A DNA stretch of 64,000 bases, from assembly GCA_016858145.1 (NCBI GenBank), contig JAEHOE010000223.1:1-64000 (forward strand), written 5' to 3'. How positions within the stretch are numbered: the first letter of the stretch is position 1; every line of letters begins with the position of its first letter. Below, piece after piece: positions 43,088 through 56,479 of this stretch. Under the pieces are notes generated by a model. The model saw only the letters and a list, made by a program, of their open reading frames with translations, searched no databases and had not been told where the DNA came from. The translations under genes were made by a program, and so were the position numbers. This stretch comes from Edaphochlamys debaryana (taxonomy: Eukaryota; Chlorophyta; Chlorophyceae; Chlamydomonadales).

Positions 43088-46000
43088 TTAAAAGCCCTCC
43101 ATGTGCCGCGGGGGCGGCCGCTGCTTGGGCTGGCGCCGCGGCAGGGGCGCCCAGTGCATGGGCTGCGACTGCTGCGTGCCGGGCAGCAGCAGGGCGTCCC
43201 CCGGCTCTGGCGCCTGCTGCGACGGCGGCCATACGGGCGGCGCTTCCAACGCAGCCGCCTGCGACTGCTGCTGCGACATGAAGAGGGGCAGCGCTACTAG
43301 CACGGGCGCGGGAGCGGGCGCCGGCCCTGCCAGCATCACACCGGGAGGCGGCTGCTGCATAGCCTGCGCAGGCGCGGCCGCCTCCGCTGTCGCTGTCGCT
43401 GCCGCCTGCTCCGCCGCGTCTGCTTCCCGCTGGGAAGACCTCCGCTTGCGCCGCTTCCGCTCCGACTCCGACGGCAGCGGCTCTGCGGCGGCCTCGGCAG
43501 GCCCTCCGAATGGAGCCTGCGTCTGTGCCTGCACCGGAGCTCCGACGGCCGGTGCTGATCCGGGACCAGGAGCCGGGGCCCGGGTGGCGGCGGCCGGCTG
43601 CAGCGAGCCTGGCCCCGGTGCAGACGCGGCCCTACGCCCTAGGGACGCTGCGAGGAGAGCTGCTGCACCGCCGCCGCCGCCAACGGCGCCGCCGCCACCG
43701 ACGGAGGGCTGTGATCCGGGGACGGCGGCGCCGGCAGCGGCGGCGGGAGCTCCGCGCCCAGCCGCCGCCGCCAGCAGTCCGGCCGCGAGGCCCAAGCCGC
43801 GCACAGGCTGAGACGGCCCCGCCCCGCCAGCCGCCGCCACCAGCGCCGCTAGCCCGCCCGCCCCGGCTGCCGACGGCCCCGGCGCCGCCGCCGCTGCTGC
43901 TGCTGCTGCCGCCGCCGCCGCCTTCTTGGCCTCTTCTGCCTTCCGCCGCTCCGTCCGCTTCCGTTCCTTGTACTCCTTTTGGGACTCCTCCGCCCACTTC
44001 TTACTAGCCTTGCGCTTCTTGACCCCCTTCTCAAGCGCCATGGCCCTAAAGTCGCCGAGCGGGTTCCTGCGGTTCCAGCCGCGACGGTTCGGCTTCTCCT
44101 TAACGGCGTCGAGCAGCTCCGCCGCCAACACCCGCTGGCGGCGCTCGGCGGCCTTGACAGCCTCCTTCGACGCCGCCACGGCCGTCTCGTTGTCGTTGGG
44201 AATGGCCGGGTCACGGCCGGCTTGCTCGCCGTCGGTTCCAGCATATACGCCGGTCCCGCCGCCGTACGCGCCCGTGTTTGCCGCCTCACGCATGAGACCC
44301 GACAGCAGCGCGGCGGCGGCGGCGGCCGCCGGCGCAGCGGCGGCGGCGGTGGCGGCAGCCGTGTCCAGGCCGCCACCGCTGCCACCCGCCGCTGCCCCTG
44401 CCCCCGCTGCTCCTGCCGCCGTCGCCGCCGCTGCCGCCCGCGGCTCCTCCGCCGTCAGCCCGGCGGCCGCCATCGCCACAGCCGCATCGGCCCGGGTCGC
44501 CTGCCGCTCGCCCTCCTTCTTGGCACTGGCCCGCGGCGCTTTCTTTCGCTCCTTGGCCGACTGAAACGCCTCCATTTGGGTCGGAACGCGCAGGGTCATC
44601 GCTCGATCCATGACGTCAATGGGCGCATACACAACGCACGGCTGACCAGCGGTGGCGGCCGCCAGCGCAGCGCGCACAGGGGCGGGTTCCGCCGCCGCGC
44701 GCGCAAGCTCCGCCCGGGCGGTGGCGGCGGCGGCCCGGCGCCGGGCCTGGCGCAGCGCATGTCTCGCCGCCTTGGCTGCCTCCTCTGCCGCTTTCTCCTC
44801 CGCCGTCAGCGGCGGCCGCCGCTTCCTGCGAGACTCGCGACTCCTGCTCTTCCGCGGAGGCGGCAGGCCAGTGCCCAGGCCCGGCGCGTTGGAGGGGCCC
44901 GCCCCGCCTCCGTCGATTGGGGCCGCCGCGGTGTCGGTGCTCTCCCCCCGGTAGCTCTTCTTTCGGGCCTTGGGCTGCTGCACACCCTCCTCGCGGCCGC
45001 TGGAGGCCTCAGCCTCCCGTCTGCGCTTGCGGCGGGCACGTCTTGACTCTGCGTGCCCGTTGACGGGCTCAGCGCCAGGCCCGGCGGACCCCGCTGCTAG
45101 CTCCGTCGCGGAACCGTCCTCCCGTCGCCCCTGCCCCGCTCTCCGCGCTGACCCTCCACCGGCCTCCGCCGCCGCAGCGCCCGAACCGCCGGCCGCAGCC
45201 CCAGCCGCCACCGCTTCCGGGTCGTCCTCGGCGGCCGCCGCCAGCCCCTTCTTCCTCCTCTTCTTCTCTAGCATTTGCTCCGCCTGAGCAGTGGTGGGCC
45301 AGGCCCCCATCAGCTCTTGCAGGAGCAGGGCCCCGGGCCGCGTCAGCACCGCTCCCCGCGATCCTGGCGCGGGTGCGTGCTCCTCCACCGGCGTCTCGGC
45401 CAGCGTCAGCGGTTGTGCTGCACATCGCCGTACGTCGTCCATCGCCGCACGGTACTGCTCGAGTGCAAAGTTACGGGCGCGCTCCATGTCGGGCGGTACG
45501 TCCGTAAACATCCAGGCGCCAAAGTCTCTGCGTGTACGGCGAAACGTTTCGGCGTACTCGGCCCAACCGCCCGTGTCGGGGCGCTGCGGGACGAGCACGG
45601 ATACGCCCGCGTGCAGCTGCAGCGGTTGGTACGCCGCGAGGCTCGCAAAGTACGACAGATCTTCGCCCCAACCGCCGGCGGCTGCTGACTCTGTCGGCGC
45701 GGCTGCCGTACGGCCTCCAATTCCCGTGGCCGTTTCGGGGCCTCCGGCAATCCCAGCCCCGGCTGCCGTTAGGCCGCGCGCGGGATCCACCGGGCGTATG
45801 GTGACGGCTGTGTCGGGCAGGCGGGAGGTGGCGGCGGCAGGAACCACGTGGGGGAGGCTTCGGAGCACAACCAGCGGCGGCGGCGGCGGGCGATGCGGCG
45901 GCACGGCGGCATTGCCGGCAGTGCCTGCCGCCGCCGCTGCCCCTCCGGCAGGTGCAGCGGCGCCCCCCGCGCCGGTTGGTGCTGCCGTACATGTCGTATC

Positions 46001-49000
46001 TGTCGTACCAACCGCCGCCGCCATCCTGCCCAGCTCCAGGGCCATGAGGGCCTGCTCCTGAAGCTCCAAACTCCAAAGGCGGGAGGCGGTGACGCCTGCG
46101 CGGACGGGGAGGAACGCGTGCATGTCAGCGGCCCGCTCCGGCGTGAGAGTCGAAAACCACTTGGGCACAGGGTTTTGGCAGTGCATGGGGCTTGTATGGG
46201 GCTTGCCAGTACACGCGCTGCGCAAAACCGCGACTGGCCGACTGGCGCGCGGGCACGTCGTCAGGCGTCGCACTGCCACAGCGAAAGCGCGACTTGCCAA
46301 AAGGCAAGGAGTGACTGGCCAGGTGACTGCGGAGTGGAACGAACCTACTCCCCACGGCCATGCGGGGCCTCGCTCCCGCTCACCCGGACCCGCATGCGCC
46401 AGCCTCCTCGCCGCCGCCAGCTTCGCCGCCGCCGCCCGTGCGTCCGCCCGGTTGGTGGCGGCCCACAGTGGCGCCTCCAGCCCCGCCGCCAGCTCCGCAT
46501 CCGCCACAGACACCAGCCGGGAGACGGCCGCGGGCCGGCGGCCGCTGTGGGGTTGGCAGGAGGGGCGTTTTGGGTGGGGGTGGATGGACTGTGGGACTCA
46601 TCGAGGAAGCGCGGACAAGGAGCTGACCTTGGATACCGGTAGCTAACAGTTTGATGAGGGGCACTGGGCGCCTGCACCCTACGCCCTGCGCCCGGATGAT
46701 ACGCATGCACGGAGGATACCGTGCTTGGGCTGAGCAGGTCGCTGCGGTCAAAGCCCGTCTCTTAGCGCCAGCACCACAACCCCACGGCGCAATAAGCGCT
46801 TCGCCCTTGGCAGCGCCCCACCGCGCACCAAGCACGGAGAAAAGAACCATGCGTCACGCGCCGAACCGTCAGCAGAGCCCAGACACGCTCCTCACCTCAT
46901 CCACGCGTGCAGCGCCTTGTTGCCTGACACACGGGATCTGTCGGCGCCCGGCACCGGGTTCGGGCGGCCCAGGTGCAGGGCGGCGGCGGAGGCGGAGGCG
47001 TCCACGGCCGCCTGAGTCAGCTCCGTGACTAAGGCCACGTGGGGGGTGGCCTTCGCAGTGTGGGAGGCGGCGGGGTCACGTGGGGCCGGGGAGTCAACAG
47101 TCAAGGAAGCGCGCTGTCTGGGTCAGCACGCATGGCCAGATGCCGGTATGGCACGCCCGCGCTGCGGGATACGGTAACTCGTGGGTACCGGTGCACTGAG
47201 CTACCCGCTGGGGAGGGGCGTGCAGCGCTGCCGGAGCACACGCTGTAGTGTTCGCGCTATTAATTCCAACCGTCATTGGGTCGGCGCAAGTCAGTCAGGC
47301 ACCCGCGCAGGCCCCCTCCGGGCCCACCTGCAACCGCTGCCACACCGCCATCCGTACGGTCTGGGCCGCCAGCGCCAGCGCCGGCGGCGGCCCTCCCTCG
47401 TCGCCAGGGGCCGACGGCCCCGCCGTTGGCTCAGCGCTCGGCCCGGCCGCCGCCGCCGCCGTCGCGCCATCCACGTCCATGGCCTCCGGCGGCCCTGCTG
47501 CAGCCTCCGCCGGCCCTGCCCCCGCCTCCCCTGCCGCCGCCGCCACCCCTGCGGCCTCCGCCGGCTCAAAGCCCGCCTCCGTCGCCGCTGCCGCCGCTGC
47601 CGCGGCGGCGGCGGCCTCGGCGGCATCCCCCGCCCGCAGTAGCGTCCACACGCCGCCAGGCAGCGCCGCCGGCCGCCGCCGTCTGGAGACCGCCAAGCCC
47701 TCCGCCGACATGTGCGGCGCCAGCCTGCCATACCGGAACCACTCGGGCCGAGGCTTGAGCCAAGCGCGCTGCTTCTCCTTCCCAAACGCCAGGAACGTTT
47801 GCTGCAGCTCCTTGGTCGCTTCCCGCTGCAGAGCGGTCGCGGTCGCGGCGGCTTGTGTAAGCTGCTGCGCTTGGGAGTACGGGTCGGGCAGCCAGGGGAG
47901 GACGGTACCCCACTGCGGGTCGCCGGGGGGCCAGGATGGTGCCGGCAGCTCCTCCATTCCCTCCGGGACCGGAGCAGCAGCGTCGGGGTTGGCAGCTGCG
48001 CCAGCGGCCGGGGCCGCCGCTCCCGCCGCGCCACCACCACCCGCCGCCGCCGCTGCACCCGCCAGCGCCGGGCCGGACCGACCCGCCCCCACGTCCACCT
48101 GCCCTCCACCTCCTCTCGTCGGCGCAGCTGCAGCAGTCGCTCCAGCCAAGCCCGCACTTTCGGCTTTCGCGGCTACGAGCTCGGCGCGTGCTGCTGCGGG
48201 CGGGGCCACGGGTGCGGGCGCGTCGCCGCCTGCCGCCCAGCGCAGCAGGCTGGTGAGGTGGATGCGGTGTGCGCGGAAGTCGTACGGCGGCTGTACGGCA
48301 ACGGTTTCGAGCTGGGTGTGCGACGGCGGCAGCGGGCCCCAGGCGACGGCGTGGAGGTGGTGGGTGGCGGACAGAGCGGCTGACACGGTGCGGTGCGCTG
48401 TGAGCAGGGGGGCGTAGGCGGAGGGGGAGAGCCGCGAAGCCAGGTCCTGGGGGGGAGGGCAGCGGAGAGGGGAGATGGGGGCATAGGGAGGGCAGGGGCG
48501 TGGAGGCCATGAATGAAAGCAGGCCGCGAGGGTGAGGAGAGAGAAGCGGGACGGGTGCAGAGGGGGATGGAACAAGCCGCTCCAAGGAAGCGGGGCGGGT
48601 GCGGAGGTGCGCTCAAGGTTGCGTGGAAGAAGCGGAAAGCGGGAGGCAGGGCTTGCAAGAGCCAAGAGCCCAGGCCGAAGTGTCAAGGGCAGAAGCGCCC
48701 GCCGTACGCACCCCCCCCCTTCTTTCTCACCGTCAGCACATAGGCGCTCTCCTCCACCTCCACCTTCACCCCCGGCGCCAGCGGGGCCGCCGGCACCGCC
48801 CCAGGGCCCAGCAGTACCACCCCCGGGCATCTTCCGCCACCGGCACCCCCACCCCCGCCGACCCCCGCTCCGCCCCCAGCCGCCAATGCCCCGGCGACCT
48901 GCTTTGCTCCACCCGCCCAGGCGGCCGCGGCCGCGGCCCGGTCCGCGGGTGTGCGTGTGGGCAGGGGCGTGCGGGTTGGCAGGCGGCCCACGGGCTGCAG

Positions 49001-52000
49001 CAAGAGGTCCCCGTCGTTGGAGAGGCGGAGGAGCAGCGCGGGCGGGCCGGGGCTGCCGGGGCCGGGGCCGGGGGTGGGGCCGGGGCGGGGCGGAGGTGCG
49101 CCGTTGGTGGAGCCGGGGAAGGCGGCGCCGGCGGGGGCGGACAGCTGCAGCGCGGACAGGCCCTGTTGGGGGACGAGGGGTGGGAGACGGAGTGGGAGAG
49201 GAGCTGGGCTTAAACGCTGGGGCGGAGCTGGGCATGCCGGGTTGCAGGTATTGGACAGACCAGGCGGGCGACATATAGTGGCAATCGCATAGCACAGAAC
49301 CATGCTCTACACGTAAAGCCGAGAGGCGCACAAGTGCACGTGAGACTGAAGCTCCTGCACACATCCCCGCTTTGAGGCGCGGAGACTCGTACGGGTGCTA
49401 GAGGGGCTTAGTGACCCGTGACCCCACGTGACCCCACGTGCCCCCATGCGAAACCCGCTCACCGCGAGGTCGGGGGAGTGGCGGCTGGCGTGCGTGAACT
49501 CGGCTACGGCCTGAGACAGCCTCCCGCTGGGCCCATGCAGCGGGCTGCCCAGACCAACCGTGCCGTACGCCCGCGCCCGCGCGCCCTCCAGCGCCGTGAC
49601 GAGGCGGTCGCCGAGCTCCTGCCGTACGGTTTTGCACGGGTTGTACGGCAGGCCGAGCACGTGCGCGTGCGCGAGGCAGTGCGGCCGCCAGGGCGCCTCC
49701 GCCAGCGCCGGCGGCGGCCCCGACGGCGGCCGGGGCACGAGTGACGGGAACGTCATCCACCGGCTATTACCGCTGCCAGCCCTGCCGCCGCCGCCACCCC
49801 CAACACCGCCGCCACCGCCAACACCGCCGCCGCCGCCACCAACGCTGCCAACGCCAGGGCCGCCGATGCCAACCCGTGGCCCCGGCCCTTGAGGGCTGGG
49901 GCGCAGCGGCGGTGGGGCCGGCGCCGTGACGCCTGGCGCCTGCGGGACGGTGGGGTTGGTCTGGCTCAATGGACGGTTACGTAAGATTGCCAGGACCTAG
50001 GGTTGAAACCTCGAACATAACTCGACAGAGTTTGTAGAGCGGGTTGACAGAGCACTATCTCGTCACACCGGCCTGCCCCGCAGCTAAGAGTCGGGACAGC
50101 ACCAACGATGGCCACAAGCTCACCTGTACGCCGTACTCGCACGGCTCCTGGCCCAGATGGATGTACGGCAGTCGGGCGTTCTGTACGTCGCCCAGGCCCA
50201 GGCCCAGGCCCTGACCTGGGGAATCTGCCGTACCGCGAGACAGGGGCGGCCGCATCACCTGCAGCAGCGGAAACGGGGATTCAGATCAGTAAGGCATACC
50301 GAGATGGTGTACACGATCCAACCGCTTCGACGCAATCGCACCGACTCACATCAACACAGGAGGAGTGGTGGCCAACCCACATCGCGCGGCCGAAACCTCG
50401 CGTTTTCCAACCGCCAACCCCACGCTCCGCCCCTCGGCCGCATGGCATTCTGCGAGTCCTCGCACCCATAACCCCACCTCAGCAGCCCTGCCCCCCGCCC
50501 ACTCACGCGCATGGCAAAGGGCGAGTCCTCGATCACAAAGTCCAGGCACTGCACGTCCCCCACCGCCTCATTCGCCAGCCACACACTCAGGCTGAGGCGC
50601 AGACCCGGGGTGGGGGCGTCGGTGGGCGGGGGCGGACCCCGCCGCCAGCGCTTCCAGGCAGGCATGGGGGCCGTACCGTTGGGGCCGGCGGCGGGGCCGT
50701 CGCGACAGTTGCGCTTCTCGGGCTGCGCGGGTGCGACCTGCGTGGCCTGCGGACCCGGCTGGGAGGGCTCGAAGGCCAGCGGTTGGGATTCCGTTAGCGG
50801 TTGGGACGCTGGCAGCGGTGGCGGTTGGGTTTTGGGCTTGGGCGCGGCCAGGCGGCCGAGGAGCGCCCGGAGCCCGCCCTCGGGCTGGCTGGCCTGGGTG
50901 CCCGCGACGACCGGCATTTGGTGACCGTTGCCATTACCGTTGGCGGCGCCGTCACCGCCGGCGGCGGAGCCGAACGGGTCGAACTCGTCGTACTGGCTCT
51001 GGAACAGCGCCGCCGCCGCCAGCGGCTGGCTGGCTGCCGCCGGTCCGGCCCCAGTGCTTGGCCCCGCTGCAGCCCCGCCTCCGCTGCCGCCGCCGCCGCC
51101 GCCGTCACTTACGGCCTCAGCCATGTCCACGTCAGCTCCCGCGCCGCCGCCGCCGCCGCCGCTGGCGCCGCCGCCAGCTCCGCTCGGCCTGCCAGCCCCC
51201 GCCGCTCCGCGTCCACCTCTCGCCTGCTGCGCCCGCCGCCGGCCAGCCTCCTCCCTCACCCCACCTCGCCCCGGCTCCCCTCCCCCTCCCTTCACCTCTA
51301 CCCCCGCCTCCGTCTCCTCCTCCGCCTTCTCCACCCGCGGCGCCCGTCGGGGCGGGTGCGCCCAGGCCCACACGGCGGCAGCCGCCAGGGTGGGCCGCTG
51401 CCCCTGGGGCAGGGCGTGGGCGGCAGTCGCGAGCAACGGAGCCCCGGGCCAGGGCTCCCGGCCCCAGCGCGAGACCGAGGGGATGCCGGGGGCCGGGGGG
51501 CGGCGGGTGTCAAGGATGCGGACGTCCCGGTCCGTGACGGCCACACTGAGGTGCGGCAGCAGCGCCGGCGCCAGGGCGAGCTGTGTGGGGCGGGATGAAA
51601 AGGCGAAGGGGGTGTAAGAGCTGAGCGGGATTGCGCATACCTCGACACAGCGCGTGCTGTGGGGGCCTCATGAGTCATGACCGGGGGGCTCATGAGCCCC
51701 ATGTGTGGCCAGGGCAGGTGCGCGCACCTGCAGGCTGGGCAGTGCTGCCCCCGAGACCAGGCCCCAGAAGAGGCCCTCCTTGGCCGCCAGACGGAACAGC
51801 CGCCTGCAGCACCGTCGGAGGGGGGTGGGGGCGCTTGGAAGGCAAGGCGACTGTTGCACTATGCCTAATCTCCGCCGTGTCTCCAGGATCAACCATTGGA
51901 CTCCCGTTCCCGTCAAGCCCTCCAGCTGCTCGCCTGCACGCGTGCTTGGTGCCCGGGGGCCGCAGGTCCACCCTCAGCAGGTCCCTGCCGCGGCCCACGA

Positions 52001-54774
52001 GCAGCGTGCGGGGGTGCGCGCCTGGGGCAGAGAGGGGTGGGTCAGGGGAGGAAAAGGGGGGCGTGGAGTCGGGCACAGGCCGGAGGTGCGCGCCGGCAGG
52101 GGTTACGTCAGGCCAGGGTACCGGCGGAGTCCAGGGGAGATCACAAAAGGGCTTACGCACGCGCGTATGCCCGATGGGTTGACACCACCCCATGTCGGAC
52201 TGTCCCCGGACGATACGACATCACAGGACCCCTGGGACCCGGCACCGTACCGGCACCGTACCGGCACCGTACCGGCACCGGGGTACGCCCCTTGCGCCCC
52301 ACACCCACCGTACGCCACGCACAGCCGCCCCTCGCCCAGCCTCAGCGCCAGCGGGAACTCCTGCACCGCCGCCGTCGCGCGCTTGAGCACCGAGTACGGC
52401 GGCTGCGGCCCGACGCCGCTGACGCGTACGGCAGGCGGCATGGGCCGCAGTACGGCACGCAGATCCAGGCGGCGGAGGCCGGCGGCGGTACCGCCGGCGG
52501 CGGCGTGCGCCGCCGCCACGGCGACGGCGCCGTCGGCCGTCACCAGGGCCAGCTCGGGCAGGTGGGGGTTCAGGGCCATGGCGGCAGTGGGGCGGGCGGT
52601 GGCGGCGGAGGCGCGCCACTCCAGGCGCCAGCTCCGCCTGGGAGGGGCACAGGGGGGCGCGTGGAGTTGTGTTCACAGGGGCATATGGGTTCATAGGCGG
52701 GCAAGGTTGGGCAGAGGAGGAGAGGTGAGGAGAGGCACTGTGGTGTGTGGATGGGGGGTCAGGCGCACGTCCGCCGAAGCCACCCACCAGTCAGACGGGT
52801 CGACCTGGTACGCCATCAGTACGTTCACGGCAAAATTGCATCGTACGGCAATCCATACGGCAGGTGCCGTACCGTCGTACGCGCCGCCGGCTGCTGCGGG
52901 CCCAGCCGCAGCATCCGCCCCCGACGCGTACTGACACGCCCCGCCCCCACCTCCACCCTCGCCATCGCCATCGCCCTCCTCCGCATCTGCTTCCTGTCCC
53001 GCTCCGGACGCCGCACCCCCCGCCCCGGCATCGCCGCCTTGCTGCGCCTGCTGTGCCTGCTGTGCCTGCCGCGTGCGGTGTGCCTCCTCCGTGAGGCCCC
53101 AGGTCTGGGGCCAGAGGAGGCTGGGCCCGGCCCTGGCGGCGCCCGCGGCAGCGGCGGCGGCGGCTACGGCGGCGGCGCCAGTGCCGCCCGCCGCCATCTG
53201 CGGGGGCCGCGGCTGGCGGTGCTCGCGGGCCTCGATCTGCCATATGGCCTTGCGGAGGGACAGGTGGGCTGCGGGGTAGACCTGCGGGGTGGGGTGGGGT
53301 GGGCGCACGGCACTAAGCAATTGGGCGATCGAGAGATCGAGAGATCAATAGAACGGGTTGAGTTGCAGCATGTGAGCAGAGGGAGTCAGGAAACTCTTTA
53401 CCGCCCGCAGCTCCCCTGTCAAATGCTCCTCCCCTCCTGCGCACCTGCAGCCTGCAGGACCCGTCGTCCCCAGGCGGCCCTGGCCCGCTGCCCGAGCCTC
53501 CGGGCCTCCCCCGGTCCACGCCAGCGGCCCACGCTGCGCCTGCCCCTGCCCCCGGCTCTCCAGCCGCCCCCGCAGCAGCACGCCCCGATCCCCCAGGACC
53601 CGACGGCGCTCCGCGTGCAGTCGGCGCCAAGGCGGGCCCACCCGCTGAGCTTGGCCTGGCCCCGCCACCGCCCTCCGCCGCGGCTCTGCTGGTCCCGGCT
53701 CCGCTGGCCCCGGCGCCGCTGGTCCCGGCGTCGCTGGCTGGGCCCTGCGCCGCAGCCTCCGTCGGTGGAACCCGTAGGATCGTGAGGGTCAGAACCTCGC
53801 CTGAGGGAGAACACGAACCACACCAAGAGAGTTCACCCCTCACGCAAATGAGCACAATCGGTTATGTCCATACACCACGGGATGCGACCGAAAACCCCAA
53901 GTAACGCCTCCTCCATCTCCTTCCCGCTGTGAACACGCGCCCGCCCGCCCACCCACCCATGGCCCCCGTCGCCGTCAGCACCGCCGTGACGCCGCCCGGC
54001 AGCGGCACCGCCGCCAGGCGGTTGCCCCTGAGGTTGGCGGCCAGGGCGTCGTAGGAGGGGTAGCCCGCCGCCGCCGCCAGCGCCAGGGAGGTGGCGTTGG
54101 GGGTGCGTGCCTGCGGCTCCGTTTCGAACCCCGTGACCAGCTCCTGCGGGGGCGGCACCAGGGAGGAAGCTGGAAGAAGCTGGAGGAAGACGGTCCCAGG
54201 TCCGGGGCGGGAGATGTGGAAGCAAGGGGATGGGGGGGGGGGGAGTCGGGGGTTCCCAAGGCCTCGGCTGCTGCGCACCTGCAGCAGCAGGCGGTGCAGC
54301 AGCTTGCGGGGCACATAGGCGTCCGGCTGCGTGGACTGGAGCCAGTTCAGCTGCTCGTGGACGTATACCGTGGCACTGGGGGCAGGAAGGGGAAACGCGG
54401 GTGAGACAATTTCGGGGCAGTCTGCCGCCGCGGCCCATGTGCGCATGGGGCGGGTGGAGATGTCGGCATGCTCTTCAGCAGCAAGCCCCCAGCACCTACT
54501 CGAAGGGCACATCCAGCTCCTGAGGCCCCGTCAGGTGGTGGTTGCGCGGCGTGAAGGCCGGCAGCACAGTCGGGGCGCCCGCGAGGAGGGGGCCGACACG
54601 CTGCTGAGGCGCCGAGCCCGCGCGACTGCGTGTCGTCCGGAGCGGCGCGCTAGGGTCAAACTTGGGCCAATTCAGGCCGCCAGAGTGCCCGAGCTCCGAG
54701 CGCTGTAAGTAGACGACAGGGTCCTCTTTGGCCTCCTGCTTCCAGCCCTTCTTGTCGACATCGGGGTCCGCCAT
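43088..54774 (-). CDS. TAF1C/RRN6-like RNA polymerase I initiation factor
   Basis: A long multi-exon gene starting MADPDVDKKGWKQEAKEDPV at 54,774. Key segments in order: ATVYVHEQLNWLQST; VYPAAHLSLRKAIWQIEARE; WIAVRCNFAVNVLMAYQV; AMALNPHLPELALVTADGAV; RTLLVGRGRDLLRVDLRPPG; LSVAVTDRDVRILDTRRPP; ALLLRLSNDGDLLLQPVG; YDFRAHRIHLTSLLRWAAGG; VALVTELTQAAVDASASAAA; ALHAW. A final long exon (about 46,080-43,088) is Ala/Lys/Arg-rich and ends HMEGF. The order of propeller segments, an SPHLPGELAI-like block, a DERLP-like block and a basic tail ending Gly-Phe match the RRN6/TAF1C family, the SL1/core-factor subunit that loads RNA polymerase I on rDNA promoters. The match rests on remembered family features. 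Exon borders are approximate and large low-complexity inserts inflate the length. It could in principle be two genes, but splice phases join. Confidence 0.6.
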
Positions 54775-56479
54775 CGGTCTCGGCACCCCACAGTCAAGGC
54801 CTCGCCGTTACGCCATCATGTTATGCCTTTGTGTATGAGGTCGCTCTTATGGCTGACGGCCTGCGGCGCGAGGGTGCGCGCGCCGGCAAATTGCGCGCGT
54901 TTCCTGCGCTGCTATGGATAAGGGCGGCAGGACATCGCTACTTTATTGTGATGTTGTGATGTATAACTAGATTCAAGCACTGCAGTAAGCTCCTTGAAGA
55001 GCTTGGCGTTCTCGAGGTCGCTCCATGGGTCGGCATGGTCGAGCGGTCACGGCGGGCCCTCCGGACTCCGCAGGGGGTCGGGGGCGGGCTACCGGGGGTC
55101 CACCGCGCTACCGGTCCAACTGCCAGGGCCCGCGTAGCTGAAGGTTCTGAGGAAGTACGGAGGGCAACGGCAGGGCGGCAGCGGGAGGACAGTGCCAGCC
55201 TGTGGCCTCTGCGCTCTGGGGTGACCCTGTGCTCTGGTGTGCATCCTCATCGACACAGCACGCCTGTCGGCCCTTGCCGTAAGCCTGACTTTGCCTTTAC
55301 AAAAGGAGGTCCTACGTCCGAGGCCTCCGACGGTAGGCCCCCAACCCTCCCCAACTGTCCTTTACGCCCTGTGCCCCGACATACCGGGATGTATGCCTGG
55401 CCCCAACGTGCGTGCATTGACCGCTATGGACATGTATTGCAAGAGCAAGGAAGAGCGCCATCGAGAAAGAGAACCACCCAGCCCAGACGAGTTGCTTTCA
55501 ACATTCTACGATCGTGCAACAAATCCAAGCGAAGCCCCCGCCCCACAAGCACGCAAGCCACCAATTTTGCCCCTGCCCCCCATAAGTCCTAGGCCGAGAC
55601 TCCACGTCCAGGCACAAAACTGGGCGGCTCCCATAAATCTGCCAAACAGAAGTCCTTGGCCGAGGCTCCACAGGCAGGCACCAAACTGGTTGAAGCTGCA
55701 CTCACCATTCATCTGCACTCCGCAAGTATAAGCCCAACTTGGGCAGAGGCATCCGGCGGCGGCGGCATCGCAAGCGCAAGGGGGCTGCGCTCTACGCCAG
55801 CGCCCGCCGAGGGCCACGGCAGCGGTTTGAGAGCAGGGTCCAAGGATCTGGCCCATTGTTCCCTGGTCAGTGGGCTGTACCAACATAACATCTATATCAG
55901 GGCCTGTGTGTCTGCCCCGCCACTAGCTATGCATGCGTTAAGGCAGTACCCGCCACGCTGTGGGGTCATTCAAACCGTCGAGAGAGGTTTCCAACATTCC
56001 GATCCATGCATTGAGTTCCGGGACGTTCCCTGGAGCAACACCGTGGAGTCCATGACTAGTTCTATCTGCGGGCCGTGCCCTCGTGCACTCGCTTGGACGG
56101 CCCTTTCCTTAATGCCCACGCACGGACAAGTGCCCAGCATTTTACGGTAACTAGGATAGGAGCACGGGGGCCATCCACGGGGCCACGGGGCTCAGCCCTT
56201 TTCCTTCGGGGCAGCTGCAGCCACCCTTGTTCCGCCCACGTGTGTGCAGCCAACACGCGTGCTCACGGTTCCTGCTCAGGTGAGGAGTAGGCGCCAGCGG
56301 GCGTACCGCCGTCATGAGCGGAGGGGGTATAGCCTGTCCATGGGGGCGGGGTTGAGGGTGGACCAAGAAACCAAGGCTCAGCTGCCGACCAGAGCAACCA
56401 GCAGAGGAGCTCCTGGACTCAGCGTGCGTGCGCATGCCCCCTTGACGCCCGAGCGACACGCACACCGGACAGCTGTGCA
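54775..56479. other. Intergenic region with no supported gene
   Basis: It separates the starts of the TAF1C-like gene and the 3' end of the SRCR gene. Plus-strand frames at 55,035-55,592 and 55,237-55,731 overlap in different phases and look non-coding. A diverged direct repeat sits at about 55,586-55,690 (agtcctaggccgagactcca and agtccttggccgaggctcca). Confidence 0.4.

Noticed and set aside
46380..46850. Separate small gene at the 5' side of the long TAF1C-like last exon
   Set aside because: Exon phases (CACAG acceptor, then AAVSRLVSVADAEL) join it to the flanking exons of the same minus-strand gene.
55035..55731. Two overlapping plus-strand ORFs upstream of the SRCR gene end
   Set aside because: They are in different phases over the same DNA, lack motifs and show no splice pattern.
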